A stretch of 64,000 nucleotides of DNA from Psychrobacillus psychrodurans (GTDB lineage Bacteria; Bacillota; Bacilli; Bacillales_A; Planococcaceae), in the NCBI RefSeq assembly GCF_027563345.1, contig NZ_JAMKBK010000005.1; one strand, written 5' to 3'. Below are positions 25,926 to 34,699 of the stretch, in pieces. A program made the position numbers and the translations under genes. Each line of letters opens with the position of its first letter. Position 1 is the stretch's first letter. The notes under the pieces were generated by a model that was not told the origin of the DNA, searched no databases, and saw only the letters and a program-made list of their open reading frames with translations.

Positions 25926-26834
25926 GTGAATTATTCACAAGTAGAAGAAGTAAACGATATGACTGTGGTTGAGGCTTTAGAAAAGAATTTAGCTATTATT
26001 CGATTTGATTTAGATCGCCGTGTAGCTTACGTTAATGAAAATTTTGCAAAAGAAATCGGCTATACTGCAAGTGAGTTAATGGGGAAACAGCATAGAGATT
26101 TATGTTTTCCAGCTTTCGCAAATAGTCCAGAATATGAAAAGTTTTGGAAGGATTTATTTGGTGGGAAAAACTTTCAAGATAAGGTGGAGCGTAAAACAAA
26201 ACAAGGTAATAGTGTTATGTTAGAAGCGACTTATATGCCGATATTCGGCTCTGCTGGAAAGGTGCTCGGAGTTACTAAAGTTGCAACAAATGTAACGGAA
26301 CGTCATGAAATATTAATGAGCGTGACTGAAGAATTGAAAGAAATGTCCATGGAATTAAGTACTCGCGCAGAGGTTGGAACAACTAGAAGTGAGGAATTAT
26401 TGCAGCGAATTGATGAAATTGCAATTGGTTCAAAAGAAAATACAGATACTTTGCAAAGCTTACAAGTACAAGCAGATTCGATTCGAGGAATCGTCCAAAC
26501 AATTCGAGAAATCGCGGCTCAAACGAATTTACTTGCACTGAACGCGGCTATAGAAGCAGCACGGGCAGGAGAGCATGGACGTGGGTTTAATGTTGTTGCC
26601 CAGGAAGTACGTAAATTAGCGGGAAGAGTAGAGAACTCAATCGTAGAAGTACGTGAAAACATCGAAGGAATAGCGAAGCAAGTAGAGAAAGTAACGACTA
26701 GTAATAGTAATTCTCAGACTAGTATAGAAAAAAGCCAGGAAGAAATACGTTCTGCTTTGGAGGAATTCAAAGACATCTCATCAGCAGCAATAAAATTAGA
26801 AAGTCAAACGGCAGAATTTGTGAAGCTGATTTAA
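25926..26834 (+). CDS. soluble PAS-domain methyl-accepting chemoreceptor
   Basis: A 302-residue cytoplasmic chemoreceptor-like signalling protein with no membrane segment. A PAS domain occupies about residues 15-130 (IIRFDLDRRVAYVNENFAKE ... VTERHE). A four-helix signalling domain follows, with the CheA/CheW-binding tip IAAQTNLLALNAAIEAARAG and VAQEVRKLA. The first half resembles Aer-type or sensory PAS proteins that report redox or metabolic state. The ligand or cofactor is not evident. GTG 25926 has GGGGGA upstream. It is 24 bases after the amino-acid oxidase, possibly in the same operon. Confidence 0.9.
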   Translation: MNYSQVEEVNDMTVVEALEKNLAIIRFDLDRRVAYVNENFAKEIGYTASELMGKQHRDLCFPAFANSPEYEKFWKDLFGGKNFQDKVERKTKQGNSVMLEATYMPIFGSAGKVLGVTKVATNVTERHEILMSVTEELKEMSMELSTRAEVGTTRSEELLQRIDEIAIGSKENTDTLQSLQVQADSIRGIVQTIREIAAQTNLLALNAAIEAARAGEHGRGFNVVAQEVRKLAGRVENSIVEVRENIEGIAKQVEKVTTSNSNSQTSIEKSQEEIRSALEEFKDISSAAIKLESQTAEFVKLI

Positions 26835-26900
26835 AGTTGTCATAATGTATTTTCTCACTCCAATCATGCTAAAATAGTTGAGGTATAGGAGGTGCAACAA

Positions 26901-27191
26901 ATGAGTAAATATCTCATAGGATATATTGAAATTGAACGACAAATAGATTTCTACTATCAAATGAAACAGGTTGAAAAACAATTCGAACTTCATTTATCAA
27001 TGGAGGGGTTCGTATCTGATCGACATAAGTTTAAATTACAGCATGTACATGATGTATCTCATAAGCCATTCTCATTTGGAGGCGGCTTATTATACCTTCA
27101 CACAAATCAAGGTGTTTTTCCATTCCAAATTCAAGAAAATCCAACTAGCTTTATACAAGGCTTTAAGTCACTGAAAACTGAACACTCGTGA
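26901..27191 (+). CDS. hypothetical protein
   Basis: A 96-residue soluble protein not recognised as any family. Aromatic and Phe-rich strands (KPFSFGGGLLYLHT, GVFPFQIQENP) suggest a beta-rich fold. ATG 26901 follows AGGAGGTG; an in-frame GTG at 26892 lies inside the site and is not used. It ends at an intrinsic terminator, making it monocistronic. No function assigned. Confidence 0.7.
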   Translation: MSKYLIGYIEIERQIDFYYQMKQVEKQFELHLSMEGFVSDRHKFKLQHVHDVSHKPFSFGGGLLYLHTNQGVFPFQIQENPTSFIQGFKSLKTEHS

Positions 27192-27226
27192 ACATCTACG
27201 TTTTAGTAAAGCGTGGATGTTTTTTT
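27191..27226 (+). terminator. intrinsic terminator
   Basis: The stem ACATCTACG / CGTGGATGT (one G-U) with a 12-base loop and a run of seven T. Confidence 0.88.
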
Positions 27227-27238
27227 GTGTCACTGATA

Positions 27239-27520
27239 TTGCGAGTATAAGACTTCCGCCCGTGCTTATAGAGGTGTGTCACGGGCGGACACGCACTGTG
27301 TCTGGGCGCATGAAGTGAAATTGCGGGCGTAGGACTTCGGCTCGGGCTTATAGAGCTGTTTCTAGGGCGGATATGCACTGTGCCCGAGCGCATAGTGCAA
27401 AATTTTGGGCGTAGGACTTTTGAGCGGGCTTATAGAGTTATGTTTAGGGCGGATAAGAACTTTGCCAGGGTGCATAGAGTGAAATTGCGGGCGTAGGACT
27501 TCATTGGGAGCATAGTAATT
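27239..27520 (+). repeat. 82-bp higher-order array of 21-bp periodic GGGC cores (array E)
   Basis: Cores of the form GGGCnnATAG or GGGCGTAGGACTT recur through the region. The C of the first core of each unit lies at about 27246 (as T), 27328, 27410 and 27492, exactly 82 bp apart. Within the second unit the sub-cores fall at 27328, 27347, 27368 and 27389, steps of 19, 21, 21 and then 21 to the next unit. It lies between a terminator and the xpt-pbuX promoter. Confidence 0.85.
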
Positions 27521-27618
27521 TTAGGAGAGTTGATACATTATGCTACTACAAAATGAATGAGGCCAAAGTTATAGTTTGCGACTGAATTTTATGAATCATT
27601 GAACATATTTGAGGGTGA

Positions 27619-27646
27619 TTGTAAATAGGGATAAGCGTGCTATAAT
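27619..27646 (+). promoter_or_regulatory. sigma-A type promoter of xpt-pbuX
   Basis: TTGTAA at 27619-27624 and TATAAT at 27641-27646, 16-bp spacer, 23 bases before the guanine aptamer. Confidence 0.65.
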
Positions 27647-27668
27647 GAGAAATATTCAAATAGCAACA

Positions 27669-27737
27669 ACTCGTATAATAGCAGGGATATGGCCTGCAAG
27701 TTTCTACCAGCTTACCGTAAACAAGCTGACTATGGGT
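27669..27737 (+). promoter_or_regulatory. guanine (purine) riboswitch aptamer
   Basis: The aptamer has P1 ACTCGTA / TATGGGT and the conserved junction bases ATAAT, GGATATGG, GTTTCTACC and CCGTAAA. It ends in GACTATG, with C at the specificity position, so guanine rather than adenine. It is followed by a long terminator at 27803-27863, giving transcriptional control of xpt-pbuX. Confidence 0.95.
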
Positions 27738-27802
27738 GGCGATGAAATACTTGGTTTATGGCATTATTGTCATAATCTATTTTATTTCGATTCGACTTTT
27801 TT

Positions 27803-27863
27803 AGCTCGAATGACATTGCTCCACTCCATAACTGAGTGGCTGCAATATCATTCGGGCTTTTTA
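27803..27863 (+). terminator. riboswitch terminator (expression platform)
   Basis: Left arm AGCTCGAATGACATTGC plus CCACTC pairs with GAGTGG plus the complement, then a T tract. It belongs to the guanine riboswitch and should form when guanine is bound. Confidence 0.85.
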
Positions 27864-27900
27864 TTTGTCCAAATTAAAACTGGAGAGGGAATGATTAATT

Positions 27901-28488
27901 ATGAAATTACTACAAGATCAAATTATTAAAAACGGTAAAGTTTTATCAGAAAATGTATTAAAAGTAGATACTTTTTTAAATCATCAAATCGATCCTGTAT
28001 TAATGCAAGCAATAGGTAATGAGTTTGCTGCACGTTATAAAGATGCTGGAATCACTAAAATACTAACGATTGAATCTTCAGGTATTGCACCTTCTATGTT
28101 TGCGGGACTTACATTAGGGGTTCCAGTTGTATTCGCAAGAAAGCGTAAATCGTTAACTCTTTCTGACAATCTATTTACTTCGAAGGTGCACTCTTTTACT
28201 AAAGGAGAAACGAATGATATTTCAGTTTCTAAGGATTTTATTAATAAAGAAGATACGGTACTAATCATTGATGATTTCTTGGCTAATGGACAAGCTGCAT
28301 TAGGTCTTTTAGATATTGTAAATCAAGCAGAAGCAGAAACTGCAGGTGTTGGGATAGTTATTGAAAAAGGTTTTCAGCCTGGTGGAAAACTTATTCGTGA
28401 TAAAGGTATTCGTGTAGATTCACTTGCCAATATTAAATCATTGTCAAACGGTAAAGTTGAGTTTTTTGAGGAGGAAACGATAAGATGA
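27901..28488 (+). CDS. xpt: xanthine phosphoribosyltransferase Xpt
   Basis: Converts xanthine and PRPP to XMP in purine salvage. The PRPP-binding motif VLIIDDFLANGQAA is near residue 120, and the N-terminal KLLQDQIIKNGKVLSENVLK and GGKL region match the Xpt family. At 195 residues it is the usual length. It follows the guanine riboswitch and overlaps pbuX by 4 bases, the standard Bacillus xpt-pbuX operon; the pair is turned off when guanine is plentiful. ATG 27901 follows GGAGAGGGA. Confidence 0.95.
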   Translation: MKLLQDQIIKNGKVLSENVLKVDTFLNHQIDPVLMQAIGNEFAARYKDAGITKILTIESSGIAPSMFAGLTLGVPVVFARKRKSLTLSDNLFTSKVHSFTKGETNDISVSKDFINKEDTVLIIDDFLANGQAALGLLDIVNQAEAETAGVGIVIEKGFQPGGKLIRDKGIRVDSLANIKSLSNGKVEFFEEETIR

Positions 28489-29759
28489 ATAGCGCCTTAA
28501 AAAACACTGCGCTCGGTATTCAGCATGTCCTAGCAATGTACGCAGGAGCGGTAATTGTACCATTAATCGTTGGGGGAGCAATTGGTCTAACGACAGAACA
28601 GCTTACGTATTTAGTAGCTATTGATATATTAATGTGTGGTGTGGCAACCATTTTACAGGTTATGAGTAACCGATTTTTTGGAATAGGGCTCCCTGTAGTA
28701 TTAGGATGTACATTCACTGCAGTTGGACCAATGATCGCTATAGGTGGGGATTACGGGGTTTCTGCTATTTATGGAGCAATTATTGTTTCTGGTGTAGTTG
28801 TTATATTAATAAGTGGATTTTTTGGGAAGCTTGTAAAGTTTTTCCCTCCCGTTGTTACTGGTTCTGTTGTAACTATTATTGGAATTACATTAATACCCGT
28901 TGCTATCAATAATATGGGGGGCGGACAAGGAGCAGAAGACTTTGGTTCCGTTTCTAACATTCTGCTAGCCTTTGGTACCCTTTTATTTATTGTATTGTTA
29001 TACCGCTTCTCTACAGGTTTTATAAAAGCTATTTCTATTTTAATAGGGATTGTTGGTGGAACAATTGTCGCAACATTTATGGGGAAAGTTGACTTTTCTC
29101 CTGTGCGAGATTCAGACTTTTTCCATATGATTCAACCATTCTACTTTGGTACCCCAACTTTTGAAGCTTCACCTATTATTACAATGACTTTAGTAGCGAT
29201 AGTATCGTTAGTCGAATCGACTGGAGTGTACTTTGCTCTCGGTGATATGCTTGGGAAGAAAATAGAAAAAGAGGATCTAACAAAAGGCTATCGTGCGGAA
29301 GGAATTGCCGTGGTATTAGGTGGTGTTTTCAACTCATTCCCTTATACAACGTTTTCTCAAAACGTAGGGCTTATGCAAATCTCAGGTGTTAAGACCAAAA
29401 CAGTTATTTATATAACTGGAGCAATGCTTATCGTACTTGGCTTCATCCCTAAGATTGCTTCTCTTACGACAATCATTCCTGAGTCCGTGTTAGGTGGGGC
29501 AATGATTGCTATGTTCGGGATGATTGTAGCACAAGGGATAAAAATGTTAAGTAAAGTAGTATCTGATACTGAGGATAATTCGATGATAATAGCATGTTCA
29601 ATTGGTATTGGTCTTGGTGTAACAGTGGTTCCTGAATTATTTGATTCATTACCAACGAGCATGAAAATTTTGACGAGTAATGGGATTGTAGCAGGAAGCG
29701 TGACCGCAATCGTTTTAAATATCGTCTTTAACATGATTCCAAGAAGAAAAATTTCATAA
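28485..29759 (+). CDS. pbuX: xanthine permease PbuX
   Basis: A 424-residue purine permease of the nucleobase:cation symporter-2 family, taking up xanthine. About 14 hydrophobic segments are seen. The conserved stretch VGLTGV-like is replaced by the PbuX form (FPYTTFSQNVGLMQISGVKT near residue 285), and the N-terminal VLAMYAGAVIVPLIVGGA is typical. It overlaps xpt by 4 bases and is under the same guanine riboswitch. It ends at a clear terminator. Confidence 0.95.
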   Translation: MNSALKNTALGIQHVLAMYAGAVIVPLIVGGAIGLTTEQLTYLVAIDILMCGVATILQVMSNRFFGIGLPVVLGCTFTAVGPMIAIGGDYGVSAIYGAIIVSGVVVILISGFFGKLVKFFPPVVTGSVVTIIGITLIPVAINNMGGGQGAEDFGSVSNILLAFGTLLFIVLLYRFSTGFIKAISILIGIVGGTIVATFMGKVDFSPVRDSDFFHMIQPFYFGTPTFEASPIITMTLVAIVSLVESTGVYFALGDMLGKKIEKEDLTKGYRAEGIAVVLGGVFNSFPYTTFSQNVGLMQISGVKTKTVIYITGAMLIVLGFIPKIASLTTIIPESVLGGAMIAMFGMIVAQGIKMLSKVVSDTEDNSMIIACSIGIGLGVTVVPELFDSLPTSMKILTSNGIVAGSVTAIVLNIVFNMIPRRKIS

Positions 29760-29769
29760 CTTTCTAGAG

Positions 29770-29802
29770 ACTACGAGGGAGATAATCCTTTGTAGTTTTT
29801 TT
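29770..29802 (+). terminator. intrinsic terminator of xpt-pbuX
   Basis: The stem ACTACGAGGGA / TCCTTTGTAGT (with G-U pairs) and a run of seven T. Confidence 0.85.
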
Positions 29803-29865
29803 ATTTAGCTGTGTATAGTGTACTTCCTAGCTATTTTCTCCATACTAATGGAAGAGGTGATAAAA

Positions 29866-30834
29866 ATGACAATTGTACGTCTTGGATATGTTGCGATGAG
29901 TATGGAACTAAAAAATGCTTCCCCATCCAAAACAATGACATTCTCTCAATTTCAAAAATACAGAGATCGTGAAGCTGCAATTTCTAAATTAGAACAGATT
30001 GCGCTGGCTAATTTAGAAAATACGCATAGACTTCTTAAACATAATATGTTTAGTGAAATTCATTTTTATCGCTTAACTTCTCGGTTAATACCGTTAGCCA
30101 ACCATGTAGATCTTCCCGATTGGGATTTTATGATACCGTCGATAAAAGAAAAGCTAAATGAAATAGGTGAGTTTACGAGAAAACATAATATGAGAATTGA
30201 TTTTCATGCAGACCATTTTGTTATACTGAATTCCTCCAAACCAGAAGTATTAATTAATTCATTAAAAACATTAAATATGCATTATTTGCTGTTAAAGGAA
30301 ATGCAGATTGATCCTACACATCGCTGTGTTCTTCATATCGGTGGTAACTATAAAGATACAGAAAAATCATTGGAACGTTTTATAAATAATTGGAATGATG
30401 TTCATAGCTCCATTCAAAAGATGATCATACTAGAAAACGATGATACTTCTTTTACATTTGAAGATACCCTTTATTTGTGCGAAAAATTAAAAGTTCCGCT
30501 TGTTTTTGATTATCATCATCATCTTGCCCATCACCGAAACAAAAATTGGGAAGATAATTGGAGTCGAGCAGTGGCAACTTGGGGTGAATCTCCCCTGCCT
30601 ATCAAAATGCATATTTCTAGCCCCAAAAATGAAGCTGAATTTCGTCATCATTCGGACTATGTGGATGTGAATATGTTTTTCCACTTTTTAAGAGAAATCA
30701 AGGGAACGGTTTCGCAGATTGATTGTATGATTGAGGCAAAAAAGAAGGATGAAGCTTTGTTTTTCTTAATCGACGAGATTAAAAAAAGGAAAGATGTTGA
30801 AATGATTGATGGTTCCTCTTTTTATTTAAAGTAA
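29866..30834 (+). CDS. uvsE: UV damage endonuclease UvsE
   Basis: A 322-residue TIM-barrel endonuclease (UVDE family) that nicks DNA 5' of UV photoproducts, an alternative excision-repair entry. The opening VRLGYVAMSMEL is the family signature. Metal-binding residues lie in FHADHF, LHIGG, LENDD, FDYHHH and KMHISS. ATG 29866 follows GAGGTG; the frame extends to 29818 but without a site. It is monocistronic in this context. In Bacillus, spores rely heavily on UV repair, which suits a spore-former. Confidence 0.92.
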   Translation: MTIVRLGYVAMSMELKNASPSKTMTFSQFQKYRDREAAISKLEQIALANLENTHRLLKHNMFSEIHFYRLTSRLIPLANHVDLPDWDFMIPSIKEKLNEIGEFTRKHNMRIDFHADHFVILNSSKPEVLINSLKTLNMHYLLLKEMQIDPTHRCVLHIGGNYKDTEKSLERFINNWNDVHSSIQKMIILENDDTSFTFEDTLYLCEKLKVPLVFDYHHHLAHHRNKNWEDNWSRAVATWGESPLPIKMHISSPKNEAEFRHHSDYVDVNMFFHFLREIKGTVSQIDCMIEAKKKDEALFFLIDEIKKRKDVEMIDGSSFYLK

Positions 30835-30941
30835 TCAAATCCCGTCGAATTAAGGATTTATGAATCTCGAAAATTTTTCTTCGAGGTGGATATAGACACC
30901 AATGAAGGCATTTTTTCATACTATACTTTGGGGTGAAAAAA

Positions 30942-31382
30942 ATGCCAAGAATAGCTTACCGAAGTAAAGACGTGGATTTAATGGCTAGGATGATGAGAGC
31001 AGAAGCAGAAGCTGAAGGACAGCAAGGAATGTTATATGTTGGAAATGTAATTGTTAATCGTGCTAACGCAGATTGTTTAGACTTTAAAGATGTAAGAACA
31101 ATCGAAGATGTCATTTTTCAAGTACAAGGAAATAACTATTCTTTTGAAGCTGTTCAAAAGGGGAATTTGTTTTATGAAAGAGCGAGAACTGTTGAAAAAA
31201 GATTAGCAAAAAAGGCCCTAGATTATTGGAGAGACCATCCAGCGAAATTTGCTCTTTGGTATTTTAATCCATATGGTCCATGCCCTCCGACATGGTACGA
31301 TCAACCTTTTACAGGTCAATTTAAACAACATTGTTTTTATGAACCAGTAGCTGGAACATGTGAAAGTGTTTATAGGGGATAG
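30942..31382 (+). CDS. cwlJ: spore cortex-lytic cell wall hydrolase CwlJ
   Basis: A 146-residue cortex hydrolase that attacks spore peptidoglycan during germination (CwlJ, SleB family catalytic domain). The N-terminal DVDLMARMMRAEAEAEGQQG includes the catalytic Glu, and NVIVNRANADC, KFALWYFNPYGPCP and KQHCFYEP all match. No signal peptide, as in other CwlJ proteins. ATG 30942 has GGGGTG upstream. About 20 bases before the start, CATACTATA at 30917-30925 matches the sigma-K -10 pattern CATAnnnTA, consistent with mother-cell expression; that is weak evidence alone. Confidence 0.92.
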   Translation: MPRIAYRSKDVDLMARMMRAEAEAEGQQGMLYVGNVIVNRANADCLDFKDVRTIEDVIFQVQGNNYSFEAVQKGNLFYERARTVEKRLAKKALDYWRDHPAKFALWYFNPYGPCPPTWYDQPFTGQFKQHCFYEPVAGTCESVYRG

Positions 31383-31390
31383 GGAGCAAG

Positions 31391-31427
31391 AGCCTTACTA
31401 CATTGTTTAATGTGGTGAGGTCTTTTT
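31391..31427 (+). terminator. intrinsic terminator
   Basis: The stem AGCCTTACTACATT / AATGTGGTGAGGTCT with several G-U pairs, followed by TTTTTA. Confidence 0.8.
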
Positions 31428-31540
31428 ATGGGCGATTGTAATTGGTTTATGGGCTATAATCGAAAAATTATGGGGTATATCGGTATGTCTATGAGCTATA
31501 GTCGAAACATAAGGCTATATAAAGAGATTTATGGCCTATA
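31428..31540 (+). repeat. 21-bp periodic array, TTATGGGCTA core (array D)
   Basis: Core ATGGGCTATA and variants begin at 31428, 31449, 31470, 31491, 31510 and 31531; steps are 21, 21, 21, 19 and 21. The core equals that of array C (21612-21745) read on the other strand. The array starts at the end of the T tract of the cwlJ terminator. Confidence 0.88.
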
Positions 31541-31598
31541 TTAGCCATCCGAAAGTAATCAATCATTCTTCAATTAGGTTGAGGTCAAATAAAACAGC

Positions 31599-31617
31599 TA
31601 TTTCGTAAAACGAAATA
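31599..31617. promoter_or_regulatory. candidate operator palindrome before the MFS exporter
   Basis: TATTTCGT-AAA-ACGAAATA is a perfect 8+3+8 palindrome. A possible -10 (GATAATATA) begins just after it at 31622 and the gene starts at 31663, so a repressor bound here would cover the promoter. No candidate repressor gene is adjacent. Confidence 0.55.
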
Positions 31618-31662
31618 ATGTGATAATATAGTTTAATCTATGATACGAGTTGTGAGGAAAAA

Positions 31663-32940
31663 ATGATGAGAATAAGAGATTGGGATCGTAGTTTGAAGGT
31701 CCGTTTATTTGGAGAGTTTTTTAGTAATTTAAGCTTTTGGATGGTATTTCCCTTTTTAGCGATTTATTTTGCTGATGAATTTGGTACGAGTATGGCAGGG
31801 ATACTATTGGTAGCATCGCAAGTATTTTCGGTTGGAGCAAATTTAATCGGAGGATATTGTGCGGATCGGTTTGGTAGAAGAACGATGTTATTTTTCTCTG
31901 CAACAGCAGAAGGATTAGCATTTATTTTATTTGCTTTTGCAAATTCGCCTTGGTTCGATTCACCGATGCTCAGCTTTGTGGCCTTTACGATTGCAGGTAT
32001 GGCTGGTTCCTTGTATCATCCTGCAAGTCAAGCAATTGTCGCAGATGTTGTGCCGGAGAAAGACAGAAGTACAGTATTTTCGGTGTTCTATACGTCTATT
32101 AATATTTCAGTAGTTATAGGACCTATAGTAGGAGCAGTATTATTCTTTAATTATCGTTTTGCTCTTCTATTGGTTTCAGGTATTATTTTCTGTTTGGTAG
32201 GATTGGCCATTAGATTTTTAACAGAAGAGACATTACCTACGGATGTACGAGCACAAATGGCAAGCGGCTCTAATAATTGGATGCAGATTATCGTCAAGCA
32301 GGTTAAAGCCTATGGATTAATAGTAAAGGATAAAGTTTTTTTCTTATTTGTCATTGCTGGTATTTTGTTAGCACAAACATATATGCAATTGGATATGCTT
32401 ATACCAGTTTATATGAAAGAGGCTATCGATAAGCAGGTGCTTGGTAATTTGTTTAATAGAGAATGGGCTGTAACTGGAGAAGGATCGTTCGGTATTCTAC
32501 TTTCGGAAAACGGATTGTTAGTAGTGTTATTTACAGTGTTTGTCACTAGATGGATGACGAAGTATCCGGAGAAGTGGGTGTTCTTTCTATCCTCGTTCTT
32601 ATATGCAGTGGCAATGCTGATCTTCCCAATGACAGCGAACTTCTGGGTCTTCCTCATTGCAATGGCAATCTTTACATTAGGCGAATTAGCAACGGTTGGG
32701 TTGCAGGAAAGTTTTGTTTCAAAATTAGCACCTGACGATATGCGAGGACAGTATTTTGCAGCGGCAAGTTTGCGCTATACCATTGGTAGGACGATTGCAC
32801 CTTTAGTATTTCCGCTAGTTACATGGATTGGGTTTACGTGGACATTTGTTATACTAGCAGCTTTAGCATTACTGAGTGGATTCATCTATCTGCTAACGTT
32901 TAAAGAATATAATAAACGTAATAAAGGGATGGTATTATAA
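31663..32940 (+). CDS. MFS transporter, DHA1-like
   Basis: A 425-residue major-facilitator transporter with twelve predicted helices, in the group of Bacillus putative multidrug or metabolite exporters (YttB/YqjV-like). Loop 2-3 has the motif GYCADRFGRRTML. Segments SNLSFWMVFPFLAIYFADEFG and SLYHPASQAIVADVVPEKDR are typical. The substrate is unknown. ATG 31663 (or 31666) follows GTGAGGA. A perfect palindrome 46 bases upstream suggests repressor control, which would fit an inducible efflux pump. Confidence 0.85.
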   Translation: MMRIRDWDRSLKVRLFGEFFSNLSFWMVFPFLAIYFADEFGTSMAGILLVASQVFSVGANLIGGYCADRFGRRTMLFFSATAEGLAFILFAFANSPWFDSPMLSFVAFTIAGMAGSLYHPASQAIVADVVPEKDRSTVFSVFYTSINISVVIGPIVGAVLFFNYRFALLLVSGIIFCLVGLAIRFLTEETLPTDVRAQMASGSNNWMQIIVKQVKAYGLIVKDKVFFLFVIAGILLAQTYMQLDMLIPVYMKEAIDKQVLGNLFNREWAVTGEGSFGILLSENGLLVVLFTVFVTRWMTKYPEKWVFFLSSFLYAVAMLIFPMTANFWVFLIAMAIFTLGELATVGLQESFVSKLAPDDMRGQYFAAASLRYTIGRTIAPLVFPLVTWIGFTWTFVILAALALLSGFIYLLTFKEYNKRNKGMVL

Positions 32941-33524
32941 TACAAACTTCAATTAGTAGGAGTGTCATTCCTTTGGGTTTAATAAGGAACTTAGGCAACA
33001 CCGGGTCGTGAGGTATTGCCTGAGTGACCAATATCTTGTGCTCGGGCTTTAATGAACAGTAGAATGACTACACTATGATTCAGAAGGCACCTAGTGCAGG
33101 GTTAAATGCCTGTTGATGCGTTATAAATTGGACAAGGGGTGTTCTCTTAATGAGAACACCCCTTGATTTTGTATAGGTATAACATAACTTTTGAATTTTA
33201 AATTTCATCCCGAAAAGCTCGGGGAATAATTTCCATGAAAGAAACACTTTCAATGCCGCGGTAAATTGTTCCACTGGTTGCCTTCTAACCTAAGCAACGT
33301 AAACCCTACCTTCTTTTACGTCCTTGCGACCCTGTAGCCGCTCCAGTGTGAATAAGTATTATCAAAAACACATATAGCAGAATGCCAATATCTAAAAACT
33401 ATGCCGTACCAAATGTTAACTATTGAATTATCTCATACAAAAATATAAATGTCAAATATGGTCAAAAATTAGGGAATAAAATGATATACTATTTTAATCA
33501 AAACTGGGTAAAGTGGGTGAAGAA
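32941..33524. other. intergenic region with a strong inverted repeat and gene-like debris
   Basis: About 580 bases. A perfect 14-bp inverted repeat lies at 33133-33146 (CAAGGGGTGTTCTC) and 33152-33165, with a 5-base loop and ATTTTG after it, a possible terminator or protein site. A smaller stem AGGCAA...TTGCCT lies at about 32993-33022. The minus strand from 33274 to 33080 is open for 64 codons with no ribosome binding site, and looks like debris. No gene is supported. Confidence 0.5.
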
Positions 33525-34508
33525 ATGGAACAGTGGGATATTGTAAATGGGTTCAGAGAAAAAGTAGGAAAGACATGGATAAGAGGAGATGAAATGAGTG
33601 AAGGAGATTTTCATCAGGTAGTACATATTTGGATCATGAATAAAAATGGCCAGTTTCTAATTCAACAGCGACAGCCATGGAAAATAGGATGGCCAAATAT
33701 GTGGGACTGTTCTGCTGCAGGTTCTGTTTTAATGGGTGAGACTAGTGAAATGGGTGCTATTCGTGAAACTAAAGAAGAATTAGGCATTGAGTTACAAATG
33801 GAACATGCGGAGGTGATATTTACTATAAAATTCTCTCATGGTTTTGATGACCATTGGCTAGTAAAACAAGATATTGATGTGGAAAAATTAAATCTGCAAT
33901 ACGAAGAGGTAGCAGATGCAAAATGGGCAACAGTTGATGAAATACTTGAGCTTGTCGAAAGAGGAGATTTCATCCCATATCATATTTTAAAACCACTGTT
34001 TGAGATTAGCAGGTCATCTATTTCTCTAAGGAAGGCTAACTTAACAGATGCTGCGGAGTTATTTGCGATACAAAAAAAAGTTTTTCAACCTGTTTATGAA
34101 AAGTATCAGGATCATGACACAAGTCCAGTCTTTCAATCGTTCGAAAGATTTACAGAACGACTAAAAACAGGGGATTACTATAAGATTTATGAAGATGATT
34201 TATTGGTAGGAAGTGTTCACGTTTATCCGAAGTCCCCTGGTATTATGCGTTTACATATGATCAATATTTTACAACAGTTTCAAGGGAAAGGGATTGCTCA
34301 AGAAGTAATGAATCGATTAGAAAGTATATATCCTGAAGCGGAGAACTGGGAGTTAGATACTATAAAACAGGAACAGAGAAATTGTTATTTATACGAGAAG
34401 ATTGGCTATATCCAAACTGGGGATGAATGGAAAGTAAATGAGAAAATGACCCTTGTTCATTATAAGAAGTCAATTGGATTTAACCATCTGAAACCAATTT
34501 CAACATGA
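33525..34508 (+). CDS. Nudix hydrolase - GNAT acetyltransferase fusion
   Basis: A 327-residue two-domain protein. Residues about 1-165 form a Nudix domain of the IPP-isomerase-like type (starts WDIVNGFREKVGKT; box GSVLMGETSEMGAIRETKEE). Residues about 168-320 form a GNAT acetyltransferase, with the acetyl-CoA loop QGKGIAQEVMNRLE and the ending YLYEKIGYIQTG. The two normally are separate proteins, so the substrate may be both cleaved and acetylated, or the domains may simply be co-expressed. ATG 33525 is used. GTG 33513 is possible. No operon partner. Confidence 0.85.
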   Translation: MEQWDIVNGFREKVGKTWIRGDEMSEGDFHQVVHIWIMNKNGQFLIQQRQPWKIGWPNMWDCSAAGSVLMGETSEMGAIRETKEELGIELQMEHAEVIFTIKFSHGFDDHWLVKQDIDVEKLNLQYEEVADAKWATVDEILELVERGDFIPYHILKPLFEISRSSISLRKANLTDAAELFAIQKKVFQPVYEKYQDHDTSPVFQSFERFTERLKTGDYYKIYEDDLLVGSVHVYPKSPGIMRLHMINILQQFQGKGIAQEVMNRLESIYPEAENWELDTIKQEQRNCYLYEKIGYIQTGDEWKVNEKMTLVHYKKSIGFNHLKPIST

Positions 34509-34699
34509 ATGGACTTAAAAATTAGCTGTGTAATATTAAATGGGTATTAACAATTTTTGTTATATGACGATACTTATTAGTGGGAAGTTTTTTTATCTTC
34601 TGTGTCTAAAGTAGGTGAAATGTTATAAGTTAAAATGCCTATTCAAATGAAGATGAAATTCAACTTTTTCATATTTTAATAAGGAAGTGTTAATAAATT

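Noticed and set aside
27609..27929. A 106-codon frame over the guanine riboswitch
   Set aside because: It runs through the aptamer and terminator and into xpt; the RNA structure explains the region.
33080..33274. 64-codon minus-strand frame after the MFS exporter
   Set aside because: No ribosome binding site and no recognisable family; it crosses a strong inverted repeat.
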